From positions 103,576-167,575 of the forward strand of contig JAEPOJ010000001.1 in the NCBI GenBank assembly GCA_017642965.1: 64,000 bases of DNA, in the 5' to 3' direction. The notes beneath the pieces were generated by a model. It was not told the origin of the DNA, did not search any database, and saw only the letters and a list, made by a program, of their open reading frames with translations. Position 1 is the first letter of the stretch. Each line of letters begins with the position of its first letter. Source of the stretch: Phycisphaerales bacterium. Its GTDB lineage: Bacteria; Planctomycetota; Phycisphaerae; Phycisphaerales; UBA1924. The position numbers were made by a program, and so were the translations under genes. This document shows positions 46,074 to 54,415 of this stretch, in pieces.

Positions 46074-47810
46074 TCAGGGACAGCCGCCCTGGTATTCGCT
46101 GAGGAACAGCGACACGTCGAAGAAGTTGAACAGCCCGTCGCTGTTGAAGTCCGCCGGGGTGTCCATCGCGTTGAACGCCGAGAGGAACGCCGATACATCG
46201 AAGAAGTTGAGCGTCCCGTACGGCAGCGCCAGGTCCGCGGGTGAGCACTGCGGGACCAGTGCCCGCACCGCGTTCACGTCTTCGGCCGTCGCGTGCGTGC
46301 CCGAGTCCCACTCGCCCGTTGTCCCGTCGCTCAGGTCCATCCGCACCAGCATGAGCAGCGCGTTGAACCCGTCTGCCTGATGGGCCCAGCCCATGTATTC
46401 CAGGTCATCGTCCGGGTCGTCGGTGTTGCGATCGTTCACCGCCGGCGCCTGGTCGTCGAGATCCGCCCCGAGAAGCGACTCCGCGATCGCCACGTCATCG
46501 AAGCCCACCAGGCCATCGAAGTTCAGATCACCCGGGAGAAAGCGGAACTGCGTTCCCAACGCCGTACTTCCCGCATGTGAACCCGAGGGCGCATCGTTGA
46601 ACGAGCCGGGCGTGATCTGGAAGCCCGTCATGTCGTAGGGCTCGAACAGCAGCGATCCGCCCGGGTCCAGCGCGGGTGAGTAGCCCAGGAAGGGCGCCTC
46701 GAGCGGGTTGTCATCGCCCACGCCGTCGTAGCTGTAGAACGCCCCGCCCGGATTCGTCGGGGCAAGGTAGTTCAGCTCATCGTCGATGGTTCCCTCTAAG
46801 AGATCCTTGCCAGCGTCGAGCAGCGACTTGAACATCAGGTAGTCCGGCGTCCCAGGCTGCACGTTAAGCGTCTCGCCGTACATCCAGTTCTCGTCTGCGA
46901 GGCTCGTGAAACCGAGGTTCCCCGAGTTGCTCACTCGTGAGCCGAGCCTCGGGTTGCGGGTGAGATATCGCAGCCGTGAGAGGGCATCCGGATTGAAACG
47001 GGGCGTCTCGGAGATCTCGCCTGTGTCGTCGCCCCGCCCAGGGATGGCGTACTCCTTGCCGCTGTTGTTGCTCCACGCGATCTCATCAACGATCTGCACG
47101 GGTTCCATGAGCAGCGCGCCGCGCTGCGTGCCCATCAGACCATCGCCCACGTAAATCGCGACGCCCAGCTTGTCCTCGTCACCAAAGTCAAGGCGGCTGT
47201 TGAAGTCCACATCCGGGTTCGCGTCCTTCTTCCACGCGTACTGCGGTCCGTAGACGCTCACGCCTGCGCTGTCCAGTGTGTGATCGGGTCGCTTGCGGAT
47301 CAGCAGGTAGGTCGACGAATCCTCGTTGGAGAGGTTGCCGCGCACATCGACACTGGGGATGTGCAGCGTGGCCATGCTCGCCCCGTTGAGAAATCGCTTG
47401 TTGTCCGGGCTCTCGGGGAGAAAGAACAGGTAGTCGGGGTTCTCGATAAGGTACGGCGCGAGGGCGGTGAACCCGAAGTCGCCCACGTTGTAGAGCACGA
47501 ACAGGCCGTCTGGCCCGATCGTCCACCCGTCGAGCGCAAACGCCTCATCGATCTCCGGGCCGTGCTGCGCGTGCCCGCCGTCGGGAACACCGTACGGCTC
47601 CTCGATGTCTTTCCCGCCCTTGACGAGTGCGACGGCGTACCCGCTGAGGTTGTAGCCGGGCGGCCCGTAGATCTCGATGTACTCCCAGGTGCTGTCGCCC
47701 CCGTTTGGCGGGTTCTCGAAGACCTCGTTGATGACCAGCTGTGCGCTGGCTTGCTGGGCCGAGAAGACCGCGACGAGGATCGCGCCCATGATTCGATAGT
47801 AACTCTTCAT
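46074..47810 (-). CDS. Secreted lamin-tail-like protein with GC-type dockerin repeats
   Basis: A 578-residue exported protein with a signal peptide to about residue 23 (ASAQ). The N-terminal LTD-like domain opens LVINEVFENPPNGGDSTWEYIEIYG. A large beta-rich middle follows, with ISETPRFNPDALSRLRYLTR shared with the protein at 49010. A first EF-hand-like stretch (GDLNFDGLVGFDDVAIAES) is followed by two C-terminal units, GTLNFFDVSAFLSAFNAMD and SDGLFNFFDVSLFLSEY, and the ending GGCP. Such Cys-Pro ended tandem repeats resemble what has been called a GC-type dockerin in planctomycetes. ATG 47810 has GGAGA six bases upstream. It follows the prepilin-like gene by 40 bases on the same strand. Confidence 0.87.
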   Translation of the reverse strand: MKSYYRIMGAILVAVFSAQQASAQLVINEVFENPPNGGDSTWEYIEIYGPPGYNLSGYAVALVKGGKDIEEPYGVPDGGHAQHGPEIDEAFALDGWTIGPDGLFVLYNVGDFGFTALAPYLIENPDYLFFLPESPDNKRFLNGASMATLHIPSVDVRGNLSNEDSSTYLLIRKRPDHTLDSAGVSVYGPQYAWKKDANPDVDFNSRLDFGDEDKLGVAIYVGDGLMGTQRGALLMEPVQIVDEIAWSNNSGKEYAIPGRGDDTGEISETPRFNPDALSRLRYLTRNPRLGSRVSNSGNLGFTSLADENWMYGETLNVQPGTPDYLMFKSLLDAGKDLLEGTIDDELNYLAPTNPGGAFYSYDGVGDDNPLEAPFLGYSPALDPGGSLLFEPYDMTGFQITPGSFNDAPSGSHAGSTALGTQFRFLPGDLNFDGLVGFDDVAIAESLLGADLDDQAPAVNDRNTDDPDDDLEYMGWAHQADGFNALLMLVRMDLSDGTTGEWDSGTHATAEDVNAVRALVPQCSPADLALPYGTLNFFDVSAFLSAFNAMDTPADFNSDGLFNFFDVSLFLSEYQGGCP

Positions 47811-47850
47811 ACGCTCTCTCCAGTGAAGGATCCCGAAGGATCGGTGTGTT

Positions 47851-48831
47851 TCATCTCGCCCGGAGCGGCGACCCCGCGTCCGTGAACCAGCCGGTGCGGA
47901 GGTGCCCGCCGAACACCTCGCCCTCCAGCTCCGGATACTCGTCGCTCTGGGGCAACGCGCCCCCGCCCGACAGGTCCCACCCGAACGTCCCGTCCCGGTT
48001 CGTGTCGTGAAAGCCGGCGACGTGACCGTCGGCGAACAGGATGTTGCCCACGGTGCGGTCGTGCTGGTCGGCGTTCTGCTTTCGATCCGACATGTGCGCC
48101 GGCCCGAAGTCGTCGTAGTCCTGGCGACCCCACACCCCGCTGGGGTAGCGCGCGGGACCGTCGAGGAACGCCTTGGCAACGCGAACCTCGCCTTCACCGA
48201 AGTCCTCGTAGTCCTGCACGGAGCCATCGGTACGCCCATCACCCATCAGCGGGACCTTCGAGGTGGAAGTCGAGGTGATATAGTGGCTCCGCAGCGGCCC
48301 AATGACGCTCTCGACGCGCAGGGGGCTTCCAACGAACGCGTTCCCCGGGTCCCTCATCCCGGTGAAGCCGAAATACCACGACATCGTGTAGTTCGTGTTA
48401 AAACCGCGTGCAACGAGCGTGTCACGCTCGACCCGATCGATCGCCCGTTGCGGGCGTCCGTCGTCCAGGCGCGCGAGGGTCATGTTCTGGGTGTGCTGCG
48501 CCTCATTGCTGGGACAGAGGAACTTGCCGGGGAGCAGGTATCCCCCGTTGACCATATCGGCGAGCCACCCGGACTCATCAATGGCGCCGTAACCGTTGCC
48601 CATGCGATTGTCGAACGGCCCTGACGAGTAGAAGTCCCTGTTCGCCGTGGCGTAGGTGAGGATCGCCACCCCGCACTGACGCAGATTGCTCTGACACTTC
48701 ACCTTTTCCGCGATCTGTTTCGCCTTTGAGAGCGAGGGGATCAGCAGCCCGATGAGCAGCGCAATGATTGAGATCACGACGAGCAGCTCGATGAGCGTAA
48801 AGGCGGGCTTGAGTGGGCGGATTCGTTGCAT
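47851..48831 (-). CDS. Type IV prepilin-like (pseudopilin) protein with C-terminal HXDG-type domain
   Basis: A 326-residue protein beginning with a class III signal peptide: MQRIRPLKPAFTLIELLVVIS, cleaved after Ala (A|FTLIE), followed by a long hydrophobic helix (VVISIIALLIGLLIPSL). The remainder is a globular domain with CQSNLRQCGVAILTYA and VGNILFADGHVAGFHD, which marks the DUF1559-type or related prepilin-like families expanded in planctomycetes. ATG 48831 gives the shortest leader; upstream TTG 48891 is not preferred. It shares a transcription direction with the LTD protein 40 bases downstream, and diverges from the other LTD gene at 49010. Likely processed by a PilD peptidase encoded elsewhere. 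Confidence 0.9.
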   Translation of the reverse strand: MQRIRPLKPAFTLIELLVVISIIALLIGLLIPSLSKAKQIAEKVKCQSNLRQCGVAILTYATANRDFYSSGPFDNRMGNGYGAIDESGWLADMVNGGYLLPGKFLCPSNEAQHTQNMTLARLDDGRPQRAIDRVERDTLVARGFNTNYTMSWYFGFTGMRDPGNAFVGSPLRVESVIGPLRSHYITSTSTSKVPLMGDGRTDGSVQDYEDFGEGEVRVAKAFLDGPARYPSGVWGRQDYDDFGPAHMSDRKQNADQHDRTVGNILFADGHVAGFHDTNRDGTFGWDLSGGGALPQSDEYPELEGEVFGGHLRTGWFTDAGSPLRAR

Positions 48832-48974
48832 CGCCTCATGCTTGTGGATGGCGTGTGACGCGTCAACGCCAAGCGTCCCGAACACGTTCAAATAATATTA
48901 AAGATTGCGCTACTTACATCACAACCCGATATGTATCTCGTTACATATCCCCGCATACCTCGGGACGCGAGGCG

Positions 48975-49003
48975 TCGAATGCCCCCATCGACACGGGTAC
49001 AAT
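48975..49003 (+). promoter_or_regulatory. Promoter-like -10 twelve bases before the 49010 start
   Basis: TACAAT (48998-49003) is a 5/6 -10 box. A weak -35, TCGAAT (48975-48980), lies 17 bases upstream. With the -10 ending seven bases before the ATG, transcription would begin at the start codon, and no ribosome site precedes the ATG, so the mRNA may be leaderless. Confidence 0.45.
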
Positions 49004-49009
49004 CTCCCT

Positions 49010-50401
49010 ATGCGCCGACCGAACCGCACACAGTGCCGAGCCGCGAAGTACGCCGTGATGGCGCTGGCGTGCTGCGTGTGCGCCCCGCGACTGAGCGCGC
49101 AGGTTGTGCTCAATGAGATCTTCGAGAACCCGCCGGGGCAGCGCGAGCTGGAGATCGGATGGGAATACATTGAGCTCTACGGTGCGCCGGGCACGCCGCT
49201 GGACGGGATGGCTGTTCTGGTGCTCAAGGGCGGGCGTGACGACGACCGCGACGGTATCCCCGAACTGCTGCCGCACCTCGACGAGGTGCTCGTGCTCGAC
49301 GGGTGCACGCTCAGCGACGAGGGCTTCTTCACGCTTGTCGGAACAGATGACAACGGGCGCAGCGCGGCGCGCATCCGCTGCCATGATTTCAGCTCCGCAT
49401 CAACGGTCGACGAGCACGTCCGTCTCTTTCCCGAGACGTTCCCGTCCCAGGCGTCCGATCGGTCCATCTCTTCCCGCCTCGACAACCAAGGGTCATCGAC
49501 CTACCTTCTGGTACGCATCGATCCGGAAGATCCCGCTCGCAAGAACCTCGTTCCCGGCGCGCAGATCGATACCGACTTTGACGGAGAGCTCGACGAGCTG
49601 CTCACGATCGGAAGTGACAAGCTCGCCTGGCCGAACCTGCAGGTGCTCGATGAGATCGCCTGGTCGCACCAGGCGGGACATGAGTACACCATCCTCAGTG
49701 AGAACGAGATCAGCGAGACCGCTGGGCTCAACCCGGACGCGGTCTCACGCGTTCGCTATTACCCAGGCAACCCGCGCCGTGGGCACCGGACGAAGGATGT
49801 CGTCAGCAGCGACGGCAGGATTGTCGGTTTTGAGGTTCGGAGTACGACCACCGCCGATGAATCATTCCTCTTCGGCGTGCTCAACACCGAGCTCTTCCCC
49901 GAGCAGCTTGTCTATTTCGACGGCTATGACCTGGACGGGTGGGACCAGCTCCGAGGCCCGACCGACCGAGCACGCACGCCCTACTCGTCCCTGCCCTCCG
50001 ACCCCGAGCCGGACCGTGACCCGTTCCCGGCGCTCATCCCGCGTGACCCAGACGGCACACTGTTCTTCGACGACATCCGGCCGCGTGGCTTCTCGCTCAC
50101 GCCGGGTACGTTCAACGACTCGCAGAGCGACTCGATCTTCCAGGGCCGCTTCATACCGGGGGACATCGACTTCGACGGCCACGTGGACAAGCGTGACGCC
50201 GAGCTCGCGCGGGCACTGCTCGGTGCCGGGCTCGGTGATATGGTGCAGACCGAGCAGGGGCGCCGGTACCGCTGGCAGTGCGGGGCCGCCCAGCAGATCA
50301 TGGCCATCAAGGCACTCAACGGAGACCGCTCGCTGCTCCAGCCCATCAGCGTCGAGCACGTGCGCTCAATCGAATCGCTGCTCATGAGCAACGAAGAGTA
50401 G
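49010..50401 (+). CDS. Secreted lamin-tail-like protein, paralogue of 46074-47810
   Basis: A 463-residue exported protein. The start ATG 49010 gives a basic N-terminus (MRRPNRTQCRAAKYAVMA), a short hydrophobic stretch and LSAQ as cleavage site; an ATG at 49058 is an alternative. The LTD-like domain opens VVLNEIFENPPGQRELEIG and continues WEYIELYGAPG. Later segments (ISETAGLNPDAVSRVRYY and FIPGDIDFDGHVDKRDAE) mirror the 46074-47810 product, including one EF-hand-like stretch, but this protein stops at SNEE and lacks the FFDVSAF repeats and the GCP end. It was probably derived from the same ancestor and lost or never had the sorting module. Confidence 0.82.
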   Translation: MRRPNRTQCRAAKYAVMALACCVCAPRLSAQVVLNEIFENPPGQRELEIGWEYIELYGAPGTPLDGMAVLVLKGGRDDDRDGIPELLPHLDEVLVLDGCTLSDEGFFTLVGTDDNGRSAARIRCHDFSSASTVDEHVRLFPETFPSQASDRSISSRLDNQGSSTYLLVRIDPEDPARKNLVPGAQIDTDFDGELDELLTIGSDKLAWPNLQVLDEIAWSHQAGHEYTILSENEISETAGLNPDAVSRVRYYPGNPRRGHRTKDVVSSDGRIVGFEVRSTTTADESFLFGVLNTELFPEQLVYFDGYDLDGWDQLRGPTDRARTPYSSLPSDPEPDRDPFPALIPRDPDGTLFFDDIRPRGFSLTPGTFNDSQSDSIFQGRFIPGDIDFDGHVDKRDAELARALLGAGLGDMVQTEQGRRYRWQCGAAQQIMAIKALNGDRSLLQPISVEHVRSIESLLMSNEE

Positions 50402-50419
50402 ACGCAGGTCAGAGTGCGC

Positions 50420-51103
50420 TCAATCCTCGCTCACCTCGAGCACGACCGTGCACGACTTGGACAGGAGCGGGTCGGGAACCATGCCGCTGAGCACGTCTGA
50501 GAGCATGAAGATCCGGGGCTCACTCGGGCCCTGCGGACGCATATCCAGGAGAATCACCCGCCCGGTCGCGTTGTCGAGCAGCCCGCCGGACTTCTGAACC
50601 AGCTCGCTGAGCGTGACTTCGGTTTCACGCGTGAACGACCAGGCACGTGGGTCGCGCACCGCACCCTGCACACGCACCGTACGGAGTGTTTGCGCCGGAC
50701 GGAGCATCTCGCTCGACCTGAGCGCTTCGATAGCGCCGATCTGCCCGCTCACCCGTGATTCGAGGTCGAGGTTCCGCCCCTTGAGCACGCCTGCATGCGT
50801 GTGGAGTGTCCACGCGTAGACACCGAGCGCGAGGATCAGGATGAGCAGGGCCAGCAGGGCAGCGAATGCAAGCCGTTTCCACGGCGCGAGCCCGATGCTG
50901 ATCATCTCCGCGCGGACCTGCGGGATGTCCCCGAATGCCTCGCTGGCGGCGATGTCCGCCTGCTGCGGGTGCATCCCCGAGTCGATGAGCGCTCCACGCC
51001 TGGATTCGACGTGATGCCTGATCTCCGCGTCCACGTCGGCGCAAACCTGCCTGACGGAGCGCGGGAAGAGCGTGCGTGCGGTGATGGTCAGCGATCGGCT
51101 CAT
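50420..51103 (-). CDS. Permease-prefix / TM / SLBB-like protein coupled to PadR
   Basis: A 227-residue membrane protein with an unusual build. Residues 13-75 form a helical domain (VDAEIRHHVESRRGALIDSGMHPQQADIAA) like the permease-prefix domain found before MacB-type permeases. A single membrane helix (about 78-98, LLALLILILALGVYAWTLH) follows. The exported part (about residues 140-225) resembles an SLBB beta-grasp domain: TVRVQGAVRDPRAWSF, then TLSELVQKSGGLLDNATG. No permease domain follows. The start overlaps the padR stop as ATGA (51100-51103), so PadR and this protein are made together. A ligand-sensing membrane protein is a reasonable guess. Confidence 0.82.
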   Translation of the reverse strand: MSRSLTITARTLFPRSVRQVCADVDAEIRHHVESRRGALIDSGMHPQQADIAASEAFGDIPQVRAEMISIGLAPWKRLAFAALLALLILILALGVYAWTLHTHAGVLKGRNLDLESRVSGQIGAIEALRSSEMLRPAQTLRTVRVQGAVRDPRAWSFTRETEVTLSELVQKSGGLLDNATGRVILLDMRPQGPSEPRIFMLSDVLSGMVPDPLLSKSCTVVLEVSED

Positions 51104-51480
51104 GCGTATCGCTCGCCACTGGCCTTGGCGATTGTCCTGAGCCCGCAGATGACGCTCACCAACTGCTCCCACTGGCTCGCGCGTGACTCCATCGCCCCCC
51201 GTCCTGTATCCGTGATGAAGTACTGCTTCGTACGCCGGTTGTTGCTCGACATCACCCACTCGGAACCGATCAGCTTCTTCGACTCAAGCTTGTGCAGCAG
51301 CGGGTAGACGGCCCCCTCGCTGATGCTCAGCTGCCCGTTTGACTGAGAACGCAGGCGCTCGATCAGCCCGTACCCGTGGTCGCGACGCTCGCTGAGCAGC
51401 GTGAGGATGATGATGTCCAGCGTACCCCTGTAGAGGTCATGATCGATCTTCTGCTCTCCCATGCCCGGATCATACTTCAT
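51100..51480 (-). CDS. PadR-family transcriptional regulator
   Basis: A 126-residue winged-helix repressor: LYRGTLDIIILTLLSERRD, then HGYGLIERLRSQS, GAVYPLLHKLESKKLIGSEW (recognition region), RRTKQYFITDTGRGA and a C-terminal dimerisation helix. PadR proteins respond to small hydrophobic ligands or unfolded membrane cues and usually control an adjacent transporter; here the adjacent gene is the permease-prefix/SLBB protein. No ribosome site marks the start: ATG 51480 is used, ATG 51462 is an alternative. An inverted repeat GATCC-N9-GGATC at 51495-51513, just before the gene, could be its own operator. Confidence 0.9.
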   Translation of the reverse strand: MKYDPGMGEQKIDHDLYRGTLDIIILTLLSERRDHGYGLIERLRSQSNGQLSISEGAVYPLLHKLESKKLIGSEWVMSSNNRRTKQYFITDTGRGAMESRASQWEQLVSVICGLRTIAKASGERYA

Positions 51481-51494
51481 GCCCGGCGTCACAC

Positions 51495-51513
51495 GATCCA
51501 AAACACTCGGATC
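51495..51513. promoter_or_regulatory. Inverted repeat upstream of padR, possible operator
   Basis: GATCC (51495-51499), nine bases, then GGATC (51509-51513). Position just before the padR gene suits autoregulation; the arms are short and chance cannot be excluded. PadR sites known elsewhere are ATGT-N8-ACAT types, which I do not see here. Confidence 0.3.
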
Positions 51514-51603
51514 ATGTAGGATTGCGTATTAAGTAATTGTTGCGGTTCAGTGCGTGACGTCTTTGCTGCGTCAGCACGTGGGCACCGGCCCCACGCCCCC
51601 AGC

Positions 51604-51733
51604 TTTGGCCCTCAGCTCAGAACTATGCGGAAATCCTATTCATCAGATCCGCGATCTCAGTCCGTCTCTCCATTGGTCGGTAGTTCGAAACCGAAACCAG
51701 CAGGTGTCCGAGTCTGCCCAGGCCTGTTGAATG
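51604..51733 (+). pseudogene. Decayed tRNA-Ile-like remnant
   Basis: The stretch GTCCGAGTCTGCCCAGGCC (51706-51724) matches the T-arm and acceptor strand of tRNA-Ile at 37143-37161 at 17 of 19 positions, and both are followed by TTGAA and a terminator. About 95 bases upstream, GGCCCTCAGCTCAG (51607-51620) resembles the tRNA's start (GGCCTGTAGCTCAG). Between them no anticodon stem can be formed and the spacing is about 55 bases too long. A second T-loop-like TTCGAAACC occurs at 51684-51692. It is best read as a degenerate duplicated tRNA locus. It cannot be a working tRNA. Confidence 0.5.
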
Positions 51734-51766
51734 AAAAAACCCAGCCACTCGAGCTGGGTTTTTCAT
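51731..51766. terminator. Bidirectional terminator
   Basis: Stem AACCCAGC / GCTGGGTT extended by A/T tracts on both sides (ATGAAAAAA... and ...TTTTTCAT). It can end transcription from the left (tRNA remnant) and from the right (gene ending at 51789). Confidence 0.85.
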
Positions 51767-51788
51767 CGCCCGGTCATCGGCGTCCAGA

Positions 51789-54371
51789 TCAGGGACAGCC
51801 GGCCGTGAAAGCGTTGAGGAACGCCGATACATCGAAGAAATCAAAGTTCCCATCGCCCGTCAGGTCCGCGATCGGGTCATCCGCGTTGAACGCGTTGAGG
51901 AACGCGCTGACATCGAAGAAATCGAGCACGCCGTCGCCGGTGAAGTCCGCGATGCACGCGTTGACGGTGTCCGCGATGAAGTCGTAGAGCAGGACGTCGT
52001 AGCGGTTCACGATCTCTGGCTCGAACGAGCCTACCACGTGCACGTGCCCGCCTCCGCTCGCGGTGATCGCGGTCGGGAACTCGAGCGAGACGCCCGTATC
52101 GAAGCGCGACCGGCTCTGGAACACGCCGCCCGTGCTCCACTGCTCAACGATGACATCGCCGCCGTCGGAATCGATAAAGTAAAGATACCCATCTCCCGAA
52201 GACGCGAGGTGCTGTCGCTTGTTGGTCGTGCTGACCGTAGCGTTAACGCCGATTGACCAGTCGAACACCCCCATCGGGTCGAAACTGGCCGCGAACAGGC
52301 CCTGCGGGCCCGAGCCCGAAAGAACCAGCTGATCCGGCGCGATCCAGGTGAAGTCGTACGGGTACGCGCTCCCGGGCTGTGCATCGAAGACGGTTTCGAT
52401 CAGCGTTCCATCTGAGGCGTACATAACGATCGCCGCATCGCGATCGCTGAATCCGTTCACGGAGACTCTCGCGCCGACAAAGACATTCCCCGCGCTGTCG
52501 GTGGTGATCGCGCTCCCGAGGGTTTCATTCACGCTCGTGTCGGTTGTCAGATCCAGTCGCTCTTCCCAAAGAACCGTCCCGCCGGGATCAATCTTGGCGG
52601 TGATCATCTCGGTGCCGAACTCGTCGTCGTCGTTCCCGTGCCCCGTCGCGATGATGTTGCCCGACGGGTCAAAGGTGATCGCCTCGCCCTGGGCGCTGGC
52701 GTTGCCCGTGTGCGCGGATGGGAAGTACACGTCGAACATCTCGTTGCCCATCGCGTCGTAGCACACGACCGCGAAGTACACGTTCTGGAAACTCGCGTCG
52801 CGTGCCCACCCGGTCATTGCGAACTCGCCGTTTGGTCCGATGGCGAACCCGCGTGGGTACTGCTGGGCGCCGGGGTTCCCGCCGTCGAAGCGGCGAGACC
52901 AGAGCAGGTTGCCGTCCGTGTCGTATTTCACGACCAGCCACTGCACGCCAAAGCTGGGCCCCCACGACTGCCCCGCGATATACACGTTGCCCTCGTGGTC
53001 GAGCCCCATGAAGCCGGGCTGGTCGTAGTGATCGCCAGACCCGTTGAAGCTCCTGTCCCAGAGTAGATTCCCATCCGCGTCGAACTTGGCGATCAGGAAG
53101 TCCTCTTCGTTGACGTTGAATGTGGTCGTCCCGCCGACGAAGACCTCGCCCTGCTTGTTCACTTGCACGAACTCGCCACGGTCGATATTGAAGAAGTTGT
53201 CGTACCCCTCCTGCCAGTTTACCACCAATGCGGGCGGATCCACGGGCGTGTCGCAGTCGTTGAGCATCGTGTACACGCGGCTGAAGGTGTTATCGACATA
53301 GGCGATGTCGATTGCGCCGTCCCCGTCGAAGTCATTGAGCGTGACGCCGATCGGGTTGGTCCCGTTATCAAGGGTATGGGCCGTACCAAAGGTCCCGTCA
53401 CCGTTGCCCGGCAATAGCGTGATCACATCGCCCACCTGACACGCGACAACCAGATCGAGGAACCCATCATCATTGAGATCCGCGGCCTCCACGCTTCTGG
53501 GCGCGACTCCGGTCGTGAACCGCTGCTCGGGCGCAAAGCCGCCCACGCCGGTCCCCATCAGCACCGAGACCGTATTGCCCAGCTGTGTCAGCCCGTCCCA
53601 GTTTGTCGCGATCGCGTCCAGGTTGCCGTCCCCGTCGAGGTCTTCGAGAATTACATCGACCGGGCGCTGCCCGACCGTGAACGCCTGCCGCGTCGGGTAG
53701 GTCCCGTCGCCCGCGTTGTAGAGCACGGTGACGGTGTTCGAGTCTTCGTTCCCGACGATGATGTCGGTGTCCCCGTCGTTGTCCACATCGCCCGCGTCCA
53801 AGCAGTATGGGTTGACGTTGGCTGGGAACAGGCCAACCGAGGTGAACCCCAGCCCGTTGATATTGCGGTAGGGCCGGATCTGCGACCCGAAGTTGTCCAC
53901 GGTCACGAAATCGAGGTCGGTGTCGCCGTCGATATCCGTGAACATCACGCTCACGCACCCACCTCCACCGGCGTAGAAGATACCCGGATCGAACGTGCCC
54001 CCGCCGGTGTTCCGGAAGAAGTAGACGCCGTTGGAAAAGTAGTTGCAGCGTAGGACATCGAGGTCGCCGTCGCCGTCCATATCGCCCAGCGCGACCTCTC
54101 CGAAGCCCCACCCGCTGGTGAGCGAGGGGCCGATGCTGAATGCGCCGCTCCCGTCGTTCCAGAGGATCGTCGTCGGGTCGCCGCCCGGCCCGTTGGAGTC
54201 CACGATGAGGTCGATATCGCCGTCGTTGTCGATATCACCAGACGCGATGTAGTTCGGGTCCTCGCCGAGCGAATACATCATCTCGGTATCGAAGTTGCAG
54301 AACTGTGCCCGCGCCGCGCCGGAGAACAGCCCCGCGGCCGCGATGAGGATGGTGGTGTGTGTGTTGAGCAT
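51789..54371 (-). CDS. Secreted FG-GAP/VCBS and propeller protein with GC-type dockerin
   Basis: An 860-residue exported protein. A signal peptide (MLNTHTTILIAAAGLFSGAARAQ) leads into seven or so FG-GAP/VCBS-like units, each with a Ca-binding D-x-D-x-D-G-D-x-D motif: SGDIDNDGDIDLIVDSNG, LGDMDGDGDLDVLRC, DINGDTDLDF-like, AGDVDNDGDTDIIVGNED, LEDLDGDGNLDAIATN and ADLNDDGFLDLVVAC. This half predicts a calcium-dependent beta-propeller. The second half has SBBP-type repeats with GLDHEGNVYIAGQS and TTDSAGNVFVGARV. The C-terminus is the paired FTGDGVLDFFDVSAF and TGDGNFDFFDVSAF with ending AGCP. The start was placed at 54371, before a proper signal peptide. Confidence 0.88.
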   Translation of the reverse strand: MLNTHTTILIAAAGLFSGAARAQFCNFDTEMMYSLGEDPNYIASGDIDNDGDIDLIVDSNGPGGDPTTILWNDGSGAFSIGPSLTSGWGFGEVALGDMDGDGDLDVLRCNYFSNGVYFFRNTGGGTFDPGIFYAGGGGCVSVMFTDIDGDTDLDFVTVDNFGSQIRPYRNINGLGFTSVGLFPANVNPYCLDAGDVDNDGDTDIIVGNEDSNTVTVLYNAGDGTYPTRQAFTVGQRPVDVILEDLDGDGNLDAIATNWDGLTQLGNTVSVLMGTGVGGFAPEQRFTTGVAPRSVEAADLNDDGFLDLVVACQVGDVITLLPGNGDGTFGTAHTLDNGTNPIGVTLNDFDGDGAIDIAYVDNTFSRVYTMLNDCDTPVDPPALVVNWQEGYDNFFNIDRGEFVQVNKQGEVFVGGTTTFNVNEEDFLIAKFDADGNLLWDRSFNGSGDHYDQPGFMGLDHEGNVYIAGQSWGPSFGVQWLVVKYDTDGNLLWSRRFDGGNPGAQQYPRGFAIGPNGEFAMTGWARDASFQNVYFAVVCYDAMGNEMFDVYFPSAHTGNASAQGEAITFDPSGNIIATGHGNDDDEFGTEMITAKIDPGGTVLWEERLDLTTDTSVNETLGSAITTDSAGNVFVGARVSVNGFSDRDAAIVMYASDGTLIETVFDAQPGSAYPYDFTWIAPDQLVLSGSGPQGLFAASFDPMGVFDWSIGVNATVSTTNKRQHLASSGDGYLYFIDSDGGDVIVEQWSTGGVFQSRSRFDTGVSLEFPTAITASGGGHVHVVGSFEPEIVNRYDVLLYDFIADTVNACIADFTGDGVLDFFDVSAFLNAFNADDPIADLTGDGNFDFFDVSAFLNAFTAGCP

Positions 54372-54415
54372 GGTCTGTCCAGTCTCTGGTGTGTGTTGTT
54401 GTAGGAGGTATCTGA

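Noticed and set aside
37164..51703. Complete integrated mobile element between tRNA-Ile and its remnant
   Set aside because: No integrase, recombinase, phage or conjugation gene is seen, and the repeats differ at two of 19 bases; kept only as a possible old event.
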